Shown piece after piece: positions 12,078-24,493 of a stretch of 64,000 nucleotides of DNA. The notes under the pieces were generated by a model. It did not search any database, was not told the origin of the DNA, and saw nothing but the letters and a program-made list of their open reading frames with translations. This stretch comes from Augochlora pura (lineage: Eukaryota; Arthropoda; Insecta; Hymenoptera; Halictidae), in NCBI RefSeq assembly GCF_028453695.1, contig NC_135781.1, forward strand, positions 24,737,640 through 24,801,639, written 5' to 3'. The stretch's first letter is position 1. Every line of letters begins with the position of its first letter. Position numbers and translations under genes: made by a program.

Positions 12078-12467
12078 CTGGGTGTTCGACCGGCCGTGTC
12101 AAATATTTTAACGCCATCGTTCTCGCGCGGGTGGTAACGCGCAATCGCGATCTCGTATTTACTTCTACGGCACGTGGACGCGTCTTATTGGATGATAAAC
12201 GAGCTAATAGAACGCGTAGAAACAAATGACGATGTTTTGTCGTACGATCGTAATCAGGAAATTACATTTTCTTTCATATACACCCTACGTACGCGGCACC
12301 CGAGGTAAGAAAATGACCGTATTTTCATCGTGATGGACGTACGAGAGAGTTCCCTATACCTATTATCCGAAGAACTTGTGAATCGTTAATGGTTTGAAAA
12401 CGGTCTCGTTATTACAGCAACACCGTTCCCGCGTTTAAATGTTTCACACGCGCAGTCGAACACCCTG
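12078..12467. mobile_element. Tc1/mariner-type MITE, about 390 bp with about 38-bp terminal inverted repeats
   Basis: The left end begins CTGGGTGTTCGAC at 12078. The reverse complement of the right end begins CAGGGTGTTCGAC at 12467. Of the terminal 38 bases, 30 match, well beyond a chance dyad at this spacing. Both ends abut TATA (12074-12077 and 12468-12471), consistent with the TA target duplication of Tc1/mariner elements. The interior has no transposase-like frame. Superfamily assignment rests on the TA flank only and is less certain than the existence of the element. Confidence 0.72.
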
Positions 12468-14290
12468 TATATATTATTTATATACAAGGAGACGTTGCAT
12501 ACGCGAGTAGAGGTGTCCGCGAGCGTGTAGCCACGGTGCAACACATTTGCAGAATAACAGAAGAACCGGAGGAACAGACGGACGGACGCGGCCAGCGGGC
12601 CCTCGGGCCCAGGGCCCCCGTACAACACGGTAGCCTCACGTATCCGCAATTTACTTCTGATTATTATGCTCTCTATACTTACGCGGCATTCTTATCTCCT
12701 CTTCTTTTTCGACCTCTTCTCCCTCCTCGCTCGCCGCTTCTTCCTCCTCTTCTTCTTCTTCGTCTTCGTCTTCTTACCGGCAAGGAGACCAGTTCCCCTC
12801 CCGCACCATCGCAACCGATTGTCCGACTCCCTGCCAAGGTCGAGAACCGAGTATCGACACCCGATCGCTGGATCACCGATCGTACGAGCCCTCGTCAATG
12901 ACCTGACCTATCCTCTTGTCGGAACTGCCGCGATCCTTAGACCAGCTTCGCGACTGAATTCGCATTTGATATTTGTAGTAACATAGATAAAATTAGTTTT
13001 TATATTTCAAACCATGTTCCTCTGGGTTTACATTAGCCGACCGTAGTACTATTAAATATTTTCCATCATAACTTCTCATAAGATCTAAGTAATCTGATTG
13101 ACACTCCGATGGCAGAGCTTTGTCGCTAAAATGTACTTGAGTATATTCAGGACTGTTTATATTTTTATTTATTACTTTTTAAAATACGTTTTCTATACTA
13201 CTTTCCTAGAGACACAACTCTCTTCTATAAGCCTCGATGAAACATGTGAAAGTTTAAATAAATTGTCAGAAACTGGATAGTAGCGTTACTTACTACAGTG
13301 AAACGGAAATCAGAAAATGAAAATTTATCATAATAAATGGTATTTAATCGTTTTAATAGAATTCAATTTGTAGAAATATGTTAAAATTAAAGAATTAAGA
13401 TTGGTGATCCTGTTAACTAATGATCAACGATAAAGAAATTCTAATTACTAAATCCGTTAAAGAAAATCATACGTCGAGTGATCGATGCACGCGAATAAAG
13501 TGTTGGTCGTACAATTGAAAAAAAAAACGCGATACAAGCGGTGGCTGATAAAAAGCGAATCCCTGCATCAGACCACATTAGGTGTCCGCGCAGTACAAAA
13601 AGTACCAACAACGCGACCGTTTAGGATTCTGAAAACTTTATTCACGGTGTTCGCAGTTGCGAATCTCGAGGAGAAGAGCACGGCTCGGTTCGTGGAACAC
13701 GCGTAACGCCCGTCGAGCATGCTTTTTACTTTAGAGCCCGGACTTAGGCTATCTGCTAGTCGCTAGGACGGCTTGTCGTAAAGGCCGCAGAAAGCGACCG
13801 CATCGTAAACGGCACTTCACGGCACACCGTGTTCGGTCTATTTTTCCCGTTCTTCCGGTTAATACGAGACTGCCGTGCCGGTCGATCCAATTGATGTTGA
13901 TGGATGTCGCGATGAACGGATCTTTTTGCAAGAACGGGTACCGCGAAATGTGTTAATGGTCTGCCGCGGCATTGCCGTGAAAAAGAATCGTCGGTTTCTA
14001 TATTAAATTTCATTCTGTCACCTAGCCGATTTAGAGTCAGATTGCACGAATTTTTAAATGATTGTACTAATTTATATTATCAACGACTTGTTTGTAAATG
14101 TAAATTATTTGTAACTGAATAAGTAAACCAGTAAAACAATTTATTTCGCCGTTGTCAACTCGTAAAGTGTCACACGAGATCTTGCGATAGTTTCGATGAA
14201 TTGTTCTTCGAGCAGAGAATTGTTTCAACGTTTCAAGGAATGATACTCACCGCACAGACAAGTATTAGTTAACGGAATAATCAGTTCTCG
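12468..14290. other. Intron block with pyrimidine tract and AT-rich island
   Basis: A small TGTATATA/TATATACA dyad (12466-12486) overlaps the right flank of the MITE. A pyrimidine-rich (CTT/CTC) tract runs through 12686-12780 and an AT-rich island occupies about 12960-13480. No gene is visible. Confidence 0.5.
12686..12780. repeat. Pyrimidine-rich (TTC/CTC) low-complexity tract
   Basis: Nearly continuous C/T on the + strand with repeated CTTC and CTCCT units interrupted by CG-containing triplets. Confidence 0.7.
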
Positions 14291-14322
14291 TTTTTTTTTC
14301 CTTATTGGGGGGGGGGGGGGGG
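14291..14322. repeat. T9 and G16 homopolymers
   Basis: Nine T (14291-14299) are followed, after a short spacer, by 16 consecutive G (14307-14322). The G run could form a G-quadruplex or be an assembly/sequencing length artefact. Confidence 0.8.
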
Positions 14323-15819
14323 TGAGTAATTACGTTTTCTGATTGACGGATACCGGTACGTGTCCACGTCGCGGTGCGGCGTGGCGCGGCGTAGCGCGAC
14401 GCCGCGGCGGCGGCTCGTTACAACGACAAACGATCAGGCTGGTAATTAGCCTGAGTATGACATCGCCGGTAACGCGCATAGTTGCCGGACACGGTCGGTA
14501 GCCGCCGGTATTATCAGTCATAATAACGAGCCGGCGCACTCGGCCGGCGTAACAAGCGCCGATGAAAGTATTTACGCTCGGCAACGATTCCGTAATTAAA
14601 CGTCCCGGGTGTGCGCCGCGTGTAATTGCACGAATTCATTCTGCGGATCGATGCGGTTAACGCAACGCGGCGGTGCGGTCGATATCGATGCCCCGTATTT
14701 CGCTCGAACGATAACGGGCGAACAACCGATTCTTCGATCGTGTGCAGTTATCGAGAACCCGCGATTGTTTTTGTAATCGGAGCAGAAATATTTGGGCGCG
14801 AATCGAAGCTTTGGATCGCTGGAGGTGTTTCGAGGAAAGATCAATTTAATAAACTGTTCGATTGGCGGAACGTTCCGATCCCAAACCTTGCAAAGGGACC
14901 CATAAAAACCGAAAATTCACCTGATTATCCACGGTCGACGAAACTCGTTGGTCATACGAGACTGTTTTCGCCCGTGATCGCGTCTCTCGTGTTCATCAGA
15001 AAAGAGCCAACGGGTCTTTCGCTGGAAGCTTCTTAACCGGATAATAAGCTGGCCCGTTCGAGACGTCCGCTTTCCGTCTCTCCAGCACGTGACGGCCTGT
15101 ATCGCTTCTGCTTTCTTTTCCTGTTCAATGGTGCCGCGTGTTAGTCAGGTTAAAGGACCACTCGAGTTTCCGGATCCTCGTGGGCCCGCGCAGAGACCGC
15201 GGGAAAGGAATCTTGGCTAGATAAAAGAGGGTGGGCCGTGCGTTTGTACTTGTTGTGACAGTTTCTGCCGGGCAAACAAAACACCGGCAGCTCCACCCCC
15301 GTCGTCACCAGAGTCCGGATGCCGGCCCGACTTTTTACCCGACACGACACGACCCGGGGCACCCCTGCTGCGTTAAGTGACCATTCGGTTTCCGAACAAG
15401 TGTGCGCCCGCCGAGGACATCCGAGACATCGCGACCGTCTTCTGCGTCTCCTTGCTCTGGAAATACGAGGGGCGTCCTGTTGCGACATCGGTTCACGCTG
15501 ATCCTCTTCCTCCTTCGAGGAAAACGCACAGCACGAGGCTCTTCGTCTACCGAAAAGCACCGGTAAATATTGTCGAGTGTCTCCAGTCTCCAGGCCTGGG
15601 TGGTCGCCAATTACAACCATGACGGCATAATCAGTCGCTGAAACGTTGTTCCGTTCCGATTTCCGTAGCGATCGACAGCCGGAGACTATTACGGAAGAAA
15701 ACTGATGGCGATAAAAACAAATTCGTCGCAAGCTATTTTGGGTGAAAACCGCCCGGGGAATTTTTGTCATTTCATATATGCAACGTGAAACCTGAAATAG
15801 GGATTTCAAAGACAACTAC
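14323..15819. other. Intron block, CpG-rich, no gene
   Basis: A GCGGCG-type low-complexity patch lies at about 14368-14415. The 221-codon minus-strand frame at 15150-15815 has no recognisable domain and is treated as non-coding. Confidence 0.5.
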
Positions 15820-16170
15820 AATATTCGTTGTAAGGAAAAATCAGATCAGTATAAAAAACTCTTACATGGAGTGAATGAATTTTTGTAGCTCGGTTATTTA
15901 ATGTTTCTCAAAAGTGAATGATTCTGGAGATGTAGTATCACGAGACTGCACATTTTATGCACATTTTATAAGAAAATCGAGTATGTGTTATTTAAAACTG
16001 GAGGAAGTCTAAGATATCGAAGTATATTGACACAAGAAATCGATATTAAAAATTATTAAAAGAAAGAAGAAACTTTTTGTTGGTTCTTATTTCTCGCGAG
16101 ATCCGCAGATTAATTATTAACATTCTCAAGTTCGATAATATGATACGTCTTCTACCACACAATCTACCAC
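15820..16170. other. AT-rich island in the intron
   Basis: An AT-rich stretch without detectable terminal repeats or open frame. Nothing further is recognised. Confidence 0.5.
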
Positions 16171-19100
16171 AGAAAACAATAGAATCGACGCTACGCGCTG
16201 ATCGTTAATCGCAACAGCAACGTAAACAGACCGGAGGAAATATTTCGGAGCGATCGGTATCGAGCGGTCTTTGTCTTCGCGTGGAAATCGACAGTCCGGA
16301 TGGCCGGAGGGTGGAAACGCAATGGCGGATTGAATTCATTTCGTGCACGGTTGCCTGCGCACGGTCTGTGGTATTGGGGATACTTTGCCGGCCTATTAAT
16401 GCACGCAAGAAGGAGTCGATTGGCCTGAAAATTGTGACATGTTTCGTGCAACATTGTGTCATACAGTGACAGAGCCGTGCCGGTGAAATGAACGGGTACA
16501 CGTTGTAATAAAACGTGACGGCCGGTCAAAATTGGACGTAAAGCGACGTTAATGGTATCATTTTGCCTCGGATAGGGTTGGGAGCGTGGTAAAGAGCCAC
16601 GGAAACGCGGTTTTCTGCGCTCTCGGTGCGCGACCGCATCGAACTCGTGTGTCGCACGGGGAAAAAAGGGCTGCGAACCGAGTCGCCGTCGCGTCGGTTT
16701 AAACGCAATTACCGGCGGACACGAAGCACAACTTGGGAAGCCGAGCGTTTACTTTTCGCAGCTGGAATTTTCACGAGCCGTGCGCGGCCCCCCACGGCTG
16801 CAACCCCCGACCGTGCCAGCAGTTTTATTTGTTTCTGTTTCTATTGGTGCATACAGCGCCGTTATTCTCGCAGCGACACCAGCCGCTGAATCTCGTAAAT
16901 TTTTAAACGAACGAACGACTCGCTTCAGCTTTTCGAGAAACCACGTTTTTCTTGGCTTCGTGCGCGTGCGAGGTATGCTTTGAGTCTACAAGCTGGTTCC
17001 GAGGTTTCTTTTTCCCAAGGAGGAAGACACCGAGGAGCGTTGTGCGACAACTATCCCGCGGAGGCTCGATATTAAATGCGCAACGAACGTTTTTACGAAA
17101 GATCGTTCGAATCCGTTCTGCGGGTGGAAATGCCGGCTTTTTTTTTTATTTCTGCCGTTTGTAGCGATCCGGGGCTCTTTTTTGCCACGGAAAAGTGCAC
17201 TCGAGTCGTTAAAAATTAATGAAACGCGTTGTACGCATGCTTGGTACAGGTTCAATTACGCGAACGTGTTATTAGCAGCGCTGACCGGCAATACAGCTTA
17301 TTGCCGATAAAACGGTGGCACATGTTGCAAAGGAGTTTCCGATCTAAACCATCGTAAAACAGCAGGCCGAAGAGTTCACTTTCTTGCTGTACGGTGCGCC
17401 ACTAATTGAAAGGACCAACAAAATACTTGCGACCGGGTAAACCGGTTCGTTTTGCAGCTTGCATTACCAACACCTCGTCGACGATACAAATAAGCTGGAA
17501 TTTCTGTATTAATTAGGATTATTAGGTTCTGCAAATTAGCGGGAGAGAGCGACCAGTTTTCAGTTCTTTGGAAAAATCGTGCTACAAATTGTCGGGCTTG
17601 TTAAATAATTGTAGAAGCAACCAGTTCGTTTGCGCATTACCAGCGGATCTCGTTTGATAGTCGCGCGGAGATCGTGTCGAATCGGTGGAAGGAAGGGGAT
17701 CTTCCGATTCCTGTGGGAGGTGATTCGTTTGTTGTGCGATGTTTAAGCAATTCCATTCGCCGCGCGTAATCCCGGTGTCGTTCCTCTCGACAGGATTTCC
17801 ACCGATAACTCAGCGGAATTAGCCGGCAGCGGTATTGCGGGGGAATAATTCTCAATTAGTCGGTGGAGATGGCGAGTCCCGGCTAAGTCGTATTTATGTC
17901 AGTCGGCGGAGAGGTTCGTCCGGTCTCTGGCCCGACCTCGGCTTCGGCTTCGGCTTCGTATTAGACCAAGCCCGGAGATTTATGCGATCGATCCATCTCA
18001 GTTTGCTCTCGCTGGATCCCCGCGTTCAATAATCGTTTCGGCCATTCGTCTAGCCGTCTCGTTCCGTCGCCAGGCTTCCCAAACAACCCCTTGCCACCCC
18101 CTGGGTTTCAGCCGGCCGCAGAACTGCGAGACGCGTGCCGAGGAAAATCATTGTCCCGAGCTACGCGATTGAGGGATCTCCCACTGTGGAACGGGACGAA
18201 TCATCGGTGACCCTTCAACGGCAAATAGAAATAAATTTCCCACAGATTACACCCGGTTGACACGGTCCTGGATTTACGCGAGTTTCCAGCCCGGCCCTTT
18301 GACTTTATTGCTTTCGAATGCGGCTGCTGAGTTGCAATTTATTCCTGGATCTCGGGGCTTCGGGCAATCGGTGATAGAGAGCAGGCTTAGGAATCTGGCT
18401 AGCCTTTCAACACACCATCGCCAATGTTGTTGATACGATAGATTCCGGTACATTTAGAAATGTATTCAACAATATGGAAATAAATTTTTCCAACTCCTTT
18501 AGAAAACAAAGAGCGTGCAAAAGAAATCTATGTAATAAATTTTGTCTTCTCCGTTCGTACAGTGACAAATAAGCTGCTCTAATTTTGTACGACTTGTATG
18601 GGCAAGGCGTTAATTAAATAAATACGACCAAGGGCTATTCGATCAGAATCTATTGTTCGGTGTTGTTCGAGGTAACCGGCTGCCCCGATGTATTGTGTAT
18701 CGTTTGCTAATATTTGTATTCTATCTTCCAGAATACGAAAGTGATGTCATAGAACTATCTACGATTGTAGATAATTTGGGCCTTGCATAAAAATTCACAG
18801 AGCCTCGACTATATAATGACTGGCTTTGCCGAGGATGAGGCAGCCAGGTCGCGTTAATCACTCTATCGTAAGCCAGGAGCGCGGTCGCGGCATATGTCAA
18901 ATGTGAAATCGAATTTCGCACGGGAACCGCACTCTGGCAGCCGGTTCCTCTGTCTCCGGCAGGAATAAATAAAAATACGGTGTAACCGTTGACGGCCGTT
19001 CGTGTAAGAATGGCCGATATAATAGGCTGTGCAGGGCCGGCTCGGCGCGATGAGGCCCAACCACCGTTGAAATTGATTTTCGCGTGTCACGTATATTTCG

Positions 19101-19386
19101 GCCGGGGTTCGGGCTGATTGTCAGAGGATGACCATGGCTCCTTTTTGCCTTGTCTCTCGGTCTCCGTCGCTGGTCTTGCCGTGCCTCGCCGGTCTCGCCG
19201 AGCTCGCTGGTCTCGCCGGAGGCTAGCGCGCGTGTAGATACGTACACACGAGAGGAAGAAGAAGTCTCTCTCGAGAAGGCCGGGACCGCAACGCACGGAC
19301 GAGCCTATGGAACGGAAAGGGTAGAAAAAGAAGCGTAAGAGGCAGAACGCGAACGGAAAAGGGAGAAAGGGAGAAAGAGGGAAAAG

Positions 19387-19407
19387 AAGAGAGAGAGAGA
19401 GAGAGAA
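19387..19407. repeat. (AG)n microsatellite
   Basis: About ten AG units within a longer purine-rich stretch on the + strand. Confidence 0.8.
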
Positions 19408-20285
19408 GCCGGCCGAAGAGGCAAGAATAGAGCCATAAAGCCTTTCGGTGAGGCTCGCGTCAAACCGCCGCGCCGCGCCGCGCCGGGCCGCGGCTGGCCG
19501 AGCAGCGCCGAGCCGCGGCTCCCTCATTGTTTCGGATTCGAGACTTCCGCTCGGGAACGCTTCTTCCCGCCACACCCTCCGGCTGGATCCTCGTTAGATC
19601 GTCCGTCGAAGAATGAAGACGTGAGCCAGCCGCGAAATTGCCAGGCGAGCATCGCCAATTCTCTGGAACCGTTTCTCTCTCTCCTCGGGAACAAGCGTCC
19701 GCGTCCGTCCCGATACAATTCGCCGAGTTTTTCGAGCGTCGTTCGTGTCGTTCGCCCCTCGAAAACCCATGCGAATCCGTCGCCGGACGTCGCCTTTCAC
19801 GAAACTTTACGACGGTGTTAATTTCTTGGACGCAGAGGCGAGGTGCTAACCGGCCGAAACAAAAGCCGCTTCTTTCACCGGTCGATCGATACGGGAACGT
19901 ATTTTCCGAACGATCTTATCGCTGTTAGGATCGCCCCGCTTCCTGAACACGAGTCGTTCGTTTTAATTTTCGTGTAAATTTCACTTGGATCCGGCGTTAG
20001 CATCCATTGTACGCCGAGATTCGTTTGGCCGATTAGACGGCGAGCAACTCGTACACGGGCGGTAAACGAAATTTCTTTTTCTCTCTGTTCAGAAGTTTTT
20101 GGCGATTTAACGCGGTCCTGCTCGGCCGGCATCCACGATTCAATATTTCACGCGCGAAGCAGACGAAATTGATTTTCTGCGCGCCGCCTGTTCGAAGTGT
20201 CGCAATTACATCGTTGAAAGGTGAAAGATCTTGGCGAGTCGTTCGAGCAGCTGTCTACTTTACAGATTTCTTTTCCCTCGGAAGG

Positions 20286-20409
20286 TTAGCCGGAGATTTC
20301 AGACGGTGGCACAACGACCTCGAAATCCCTCGTCCACTCGTTCTTATCCGGTACGGCGAAGATTGGCCAATTAGCCGGAGATTTGATCGCGAGAGGCCGA
20401 TTAATTGGC
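20286..20409. repeat. Direct repeat plus TAATTG dyad
   Basis: The 14-mer TTAGCCGGAGATTT occurs exactly at 20286-20299 and 20371-20384. The second copy overlaps one arm of an inverted repeat, GCCAATTA (20366-20373) and TAATTGGC (20402-20409). The TAATT cores are homeodomain-type sites, so a small regulatory module is possible. Confidence 0.4.
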
Positions 20410-22555
20410 GAGCTGAAACGGCAACGGGCCTCGGCGATCTCGGTGAAATCACTTTAAGCGATCGGGGAGACGGCTTGAAATCGCGGTCATCCGGTGACAT
20501 TTGAAAAATTGCCGCGATCTCGCGTCCCGCCACGGGATTGGCCGGTCTCCGCGTGACTCGCGCGGCCGGTTCCTTTACTGTCCGATTAAAGAACGTGAAA
20601 TGCCCGGTCGTTCATGTCCGCGAGACATTAATCTAGAACAAACATGGCCGTCCCGGGCTACCGTATCGAGCAAGGCTATCATGTCTAATGCGCTAATGAC
20701 TCTGGAATCGATTAGCCCGCTGCATTCTTCATCCTAGCCGCGCGGCGCGGCGCGGCGTGGTTCACGGTAGCACGCCGAGACGAGCCGCGCGCCGCTTCGA
20801 GTGTCGCGAGAACACGCACGGACGCACACAGGCCAGAGCCACTTACCCTTTGTGAAACAGGAAACACGCGTCTCGAACCGATAGGGACGTATGCCACTGT
20901 AAAAGCGACTCTGCGAGCATGGCAGTCCCGTGGCTCGTTTCGCCGGGCTTTCACGAGAACGTACGCGCGGACGTGTTTTCGGGCGGCTGACGCTTTCTTT
21001 CGGCAGCGGAAACAAGGAGAAAACTCACTCTTTACGAAATTACACACCGATCGCTCGTGAAAGGATCGGAGCTCTTTAAATTTTCGACCTCCGGTTCGCC
21101 GGTACCGTTGGGAACGTCGCGAAGATCCGAACGAACGCGACCTGGCGAAAGTCTCGTAAGCTCTTCCGAAACCATCAAAGTGTCGAAGTCCATCAAACTT
21201 CTGTCTGCCTTCTTAATCTCTCGTTGAAAGATGCTACAAAGGACGCGTCGATCCAGAAAACAATTCTCTCTTCACCCAACTGTGCCTGTTTCCGACTGCT
21301 ACCAAAGGGTCTCCCGACGAGATAATACCGAAAATATTTTGTGAAAAATACATGCTTAAATTGAAAAACATTCGACGAATCTTTTGCGTAACTTTTAGTA
21401 CGATCGTTGAATTTTAGTCCGATTTTTAGTTGGAGGGATCGCTCGGAAGTGTTGCGGCCGCAAAGATCGAGGGCTTCGAAGCAAATAGAAGTTGCATTAA
21501 CCGATACGGAAGCATAATGCGCAAGTAGATAGCGGAGGTAACGATCAGGCATTCCGTAATGAGGATCGCGTGTGCTCCGGGCGAGCGTGGATGCTCGAGT
21601 GTCGGCTGCTACAGCGTTTTCCTTGTCTTCGGCCACCCTCTGGCCCACCCCGCGGCCACCCTTTGGCCACCCTGCGCTTGCAATATCCGTTGTTTAAGGG
21701 TGAAACGCGATACCGCGGCACGGGCTGTTCGTTCGATATCTCGTTATAATGTGGCAACAGCTAACACTCGTTAACCTCCGCCGAGAAACCTTGCTCTAGT
21801 TCAATCATGTAACAGTATCCGGGCTCCCGATGCTCGTTCGAGCTTCTCGGCTCGGGCAGAAAACGCCTGGGCCGGGGATCGATCTTCTTCGAGAAGCCAA
21901 CGGGTTCCTCTTTAAAGCTGCGTAATCCGCTAACGAGTTCCGATCGGGTAAATCCGATCGTGGGCGACACTGATCGCGGATGATTTGCGGGTTCGCCAGT
22001 TTTTGTTAACGAATCAGCATTTTATTTCGCGCGGCGTTCAGGCCGACAACCTGTTTGCCGGTTTTCCACGCTCGTTCCCTGTCGGCCAGATAACAGAAAC
22101 GTCGATAACAGCAGCTATCGTGCGGAGGCCGGATCGCGCGTGTCCTGGCCCGCGATCGTTAAAATTTTCGCCGATCTTAACGACCTGAAATTACAAGCCA
22201 CTCGTTCCAGTTTTCTTTTCCCTATCTTTGCCGCGTGAACCGCTCGGGACGTAATTGCGATCGACCCTTTGCGAAACGTGGATTATTCGGTTGCTAGTCG
22301 GCCAGCGTCTCGAAGTAAATCACTCGGCCGATCGACCATAAAGTTGATAATCATTTTCGAGTTGAGCGCGCCGCGCGACAGATCTAATTGCTTCTAATAC
22401 GCGACAAGAATTGCCGATCGTACGGTCTCGTTTAATCGATACTGTCAGATCCAATCTCGGCTGAAACGCGTTTAATCGCCCCGCAGATCGCACACCAGCG
22501 AATTAAAGGTCGCGATTGGATAGAAACTAGACGAGTTGGTCTGTACAGGTTAGCT

Positions 22556-24040
22556 TTGGTTCGAGGCATTTTTATTGACAGCGTCTCAAAACCGTAACAC
22601 CGATGAATTTCGAAATGCTTAAAAAATGCTTATTCAATGTATTAACAGTTAGCAAAATATCTTTGGCGACGACATTGGGATGACAATGTCTCTATGTAAT
22701 CCACACACAGGACGTCGACCGTCAACCCGACACGATTATTCCCCATAAAAAACGATATCCACACCGTGGAAAATAAACAGTCCTTGTTTGTGTCATATCT
22801 AACGCCGGGGATCCTAGGTATAGCTACGTCGGAGACAGCAGAAGTGACTTATGAATCATTAGTTATTTATTTCATCGTGCATCGCTGATGCCAAGTCGTT
22901 CGATTGCTTGGCTATAGCACGCGGTGGTAAACAGACCAACTAATGAAATAGTCTAGCTGCAGCTAGTCCCGCGAGGATAGAAGAATTAGCAAGTAATGTT
23001 ACCCCCGTACAATTATTCTACAATATCCACCGTCTTTGCGAAACTTTTTTCCGCTGTAGAGGGATAGCTAATGGCACCTATGACTTGTTTCCTCGGCAAA
23101 GGGAATCCCCAAGCGAAAATAATATTAGATCGTTCGGTAAGTTCGTGCTATTCTTTCCACCCCACTAGATGTATGTATATGCGATCATATAGTAATCAAA
23201 GTTCAAGTAATGCGAATGCATTTCTCTTGGGTTGTGAATGCATGTCTATTTCGATTTTCCAAATAGATAGTTTCTAAAACAACCGAAATTGCTGTCACTG
23301 TAATCCAATAGTTATTTACGTCCAACGACGTCACGCGAAAGTGAAAGAAACTACCAACGATACGTGAATGTTCAGAGAACTATTGTTGCTCCACTTACTC
23401 GAGTAGCGGTGCCAACATTTGCTAAGAGCAAACGTGCCTATTTAATTAGTCTAAGTATGTTGAAGGAAAAATGCACGGTGCTGGAAACTTCGCAATTCTG
23501 GTGCCATGGAGAAGATAAGCAGCAGAAATTCATTAGCGTGGAATAATCATATTACACGGCTAACTGCAGCAAAAAACAGAACACGCGAACTTTCGACGTT
23601 AAAAAACTAACTTACCTATTGATATAATTCATCCTCGAGACAGTCCTACAAGTCAACTGTGAAATATATTAAAATTGAACTTTGATATATTTTGACTACC
23701 TCAACCCTTCAGTTTCACTTTGTAGATAACAAAACGAACAAGCTTATTTAGTTCCAAGCACATTTGAAACGCCATTATGATCATTAACACGTTGTTCTGT
23801 TCAACGGGTTTTTAAAAACAACTGTTTACTTTCCCATAGTAGATTGGGGATCGAACGACTGAAGATCGAGGCTCCCAGCTGAGAACACGAAGGAATTTGC
23901 AAGCGATGAATATGTATTGTTTTGCACGGCGTATATCATCCCATAAATGATAAATACCATTTTCCGTAACGGAGCGATAGAAGCTGCTCCGAAGACGGAT
24001 GTCCGGAGCGGTTGTTTTCAATAAAACTGTCTACGAAGGG
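22556..24040. other. Long AT-rich island in the intron
   Basis: It has a short Sox-like inverted pair at 22671-22690 (GACATTG/CAATGTC) and a perfect 14-bp palindrome CTAGCTGCAGCTAG at 22953-22966. No transposon ends or gene are recognised. Confidence 0.5.
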
Positions 24041-24149
24041 GATTCAACTTTGCGCGAGTGGTGGGGCAAGGGAGGTCTGGAGAACGTATCGATTGGGTTG
24101 GGTAGCGACAATGACAGTGCCGTTCGCTTGGAAAACAAACGATCCGACG

Positions 24150-24183
24150 TCGGATCTAGGGGGATCTAGGGGGATCCGGGGGA
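24150..24183. repeat. Short tandem repeat, GGATCTAGGG units
   Basis: Three near-identical units of about ten bases (GGATCTAGGG, last with CCG) lie in tandem. Confidence 0.75.
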
Positions 24184-24460
24184 TGAAGTAGATCGTGGGC
24201 GCGCCACAGTGCGAAAATGAGCTTCTACCCGGGCATGGTGCGGCATGGCGCGGTATGGTGAGCAACGACGAGACGGTGTCGCCACCATGGCCGCACCGCA
24301 CAGTCACTCGTCGTTAGTAGCGAATGGTAGCGGGACAGGCATCACCACCTCATTCTACAGTGTCTGGTCGCTGGCGCGACCCCGAAAACCCGTTGCACTA
24401 TGGGCGGAGGCGTTGCGGAACGTAGCAGGGACGCGACGTCGGCCATGGTGGGGAGGTCGA

Positions 24461-24493
24461 GGGTGTCGACGGTGTCGGGGGTGTCGGGGGCGG
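24461..24493. repeat. Short G-rich tandem repeat, GGTGTCGGG units
   Basis: Three to four degenerate GGTGTCGRG units lie in a G-rich + strand segment. Confidence 0.65.

Larger units (their letters stand above)
16171..22555. other. Intron block, CpG-rich, with simple repeats
   Basis: It contains an (AG)n tract at 19387-19407, a CGCCG-type patch at 19464-19515, a GCGGC patch at 20738-20760, tandem GGCCACCCT-like units at 21640-21672 and an AT-richer segment at about 18420-18620. No protein or RNA gene is supported. Confidence 0.5.

Noticed and set aside
15150..15815. 221-codon minus-strand frame in the intron
   Set aside because: Basic, serine-rich composition typical of GC-rich non-coding DNA; no domain or splice context.
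18430..18650. Possible inverted repeat around GATAGATTC and GAATCTATT
   Set aside because: Similarity is weak and broken, with no target duplication.
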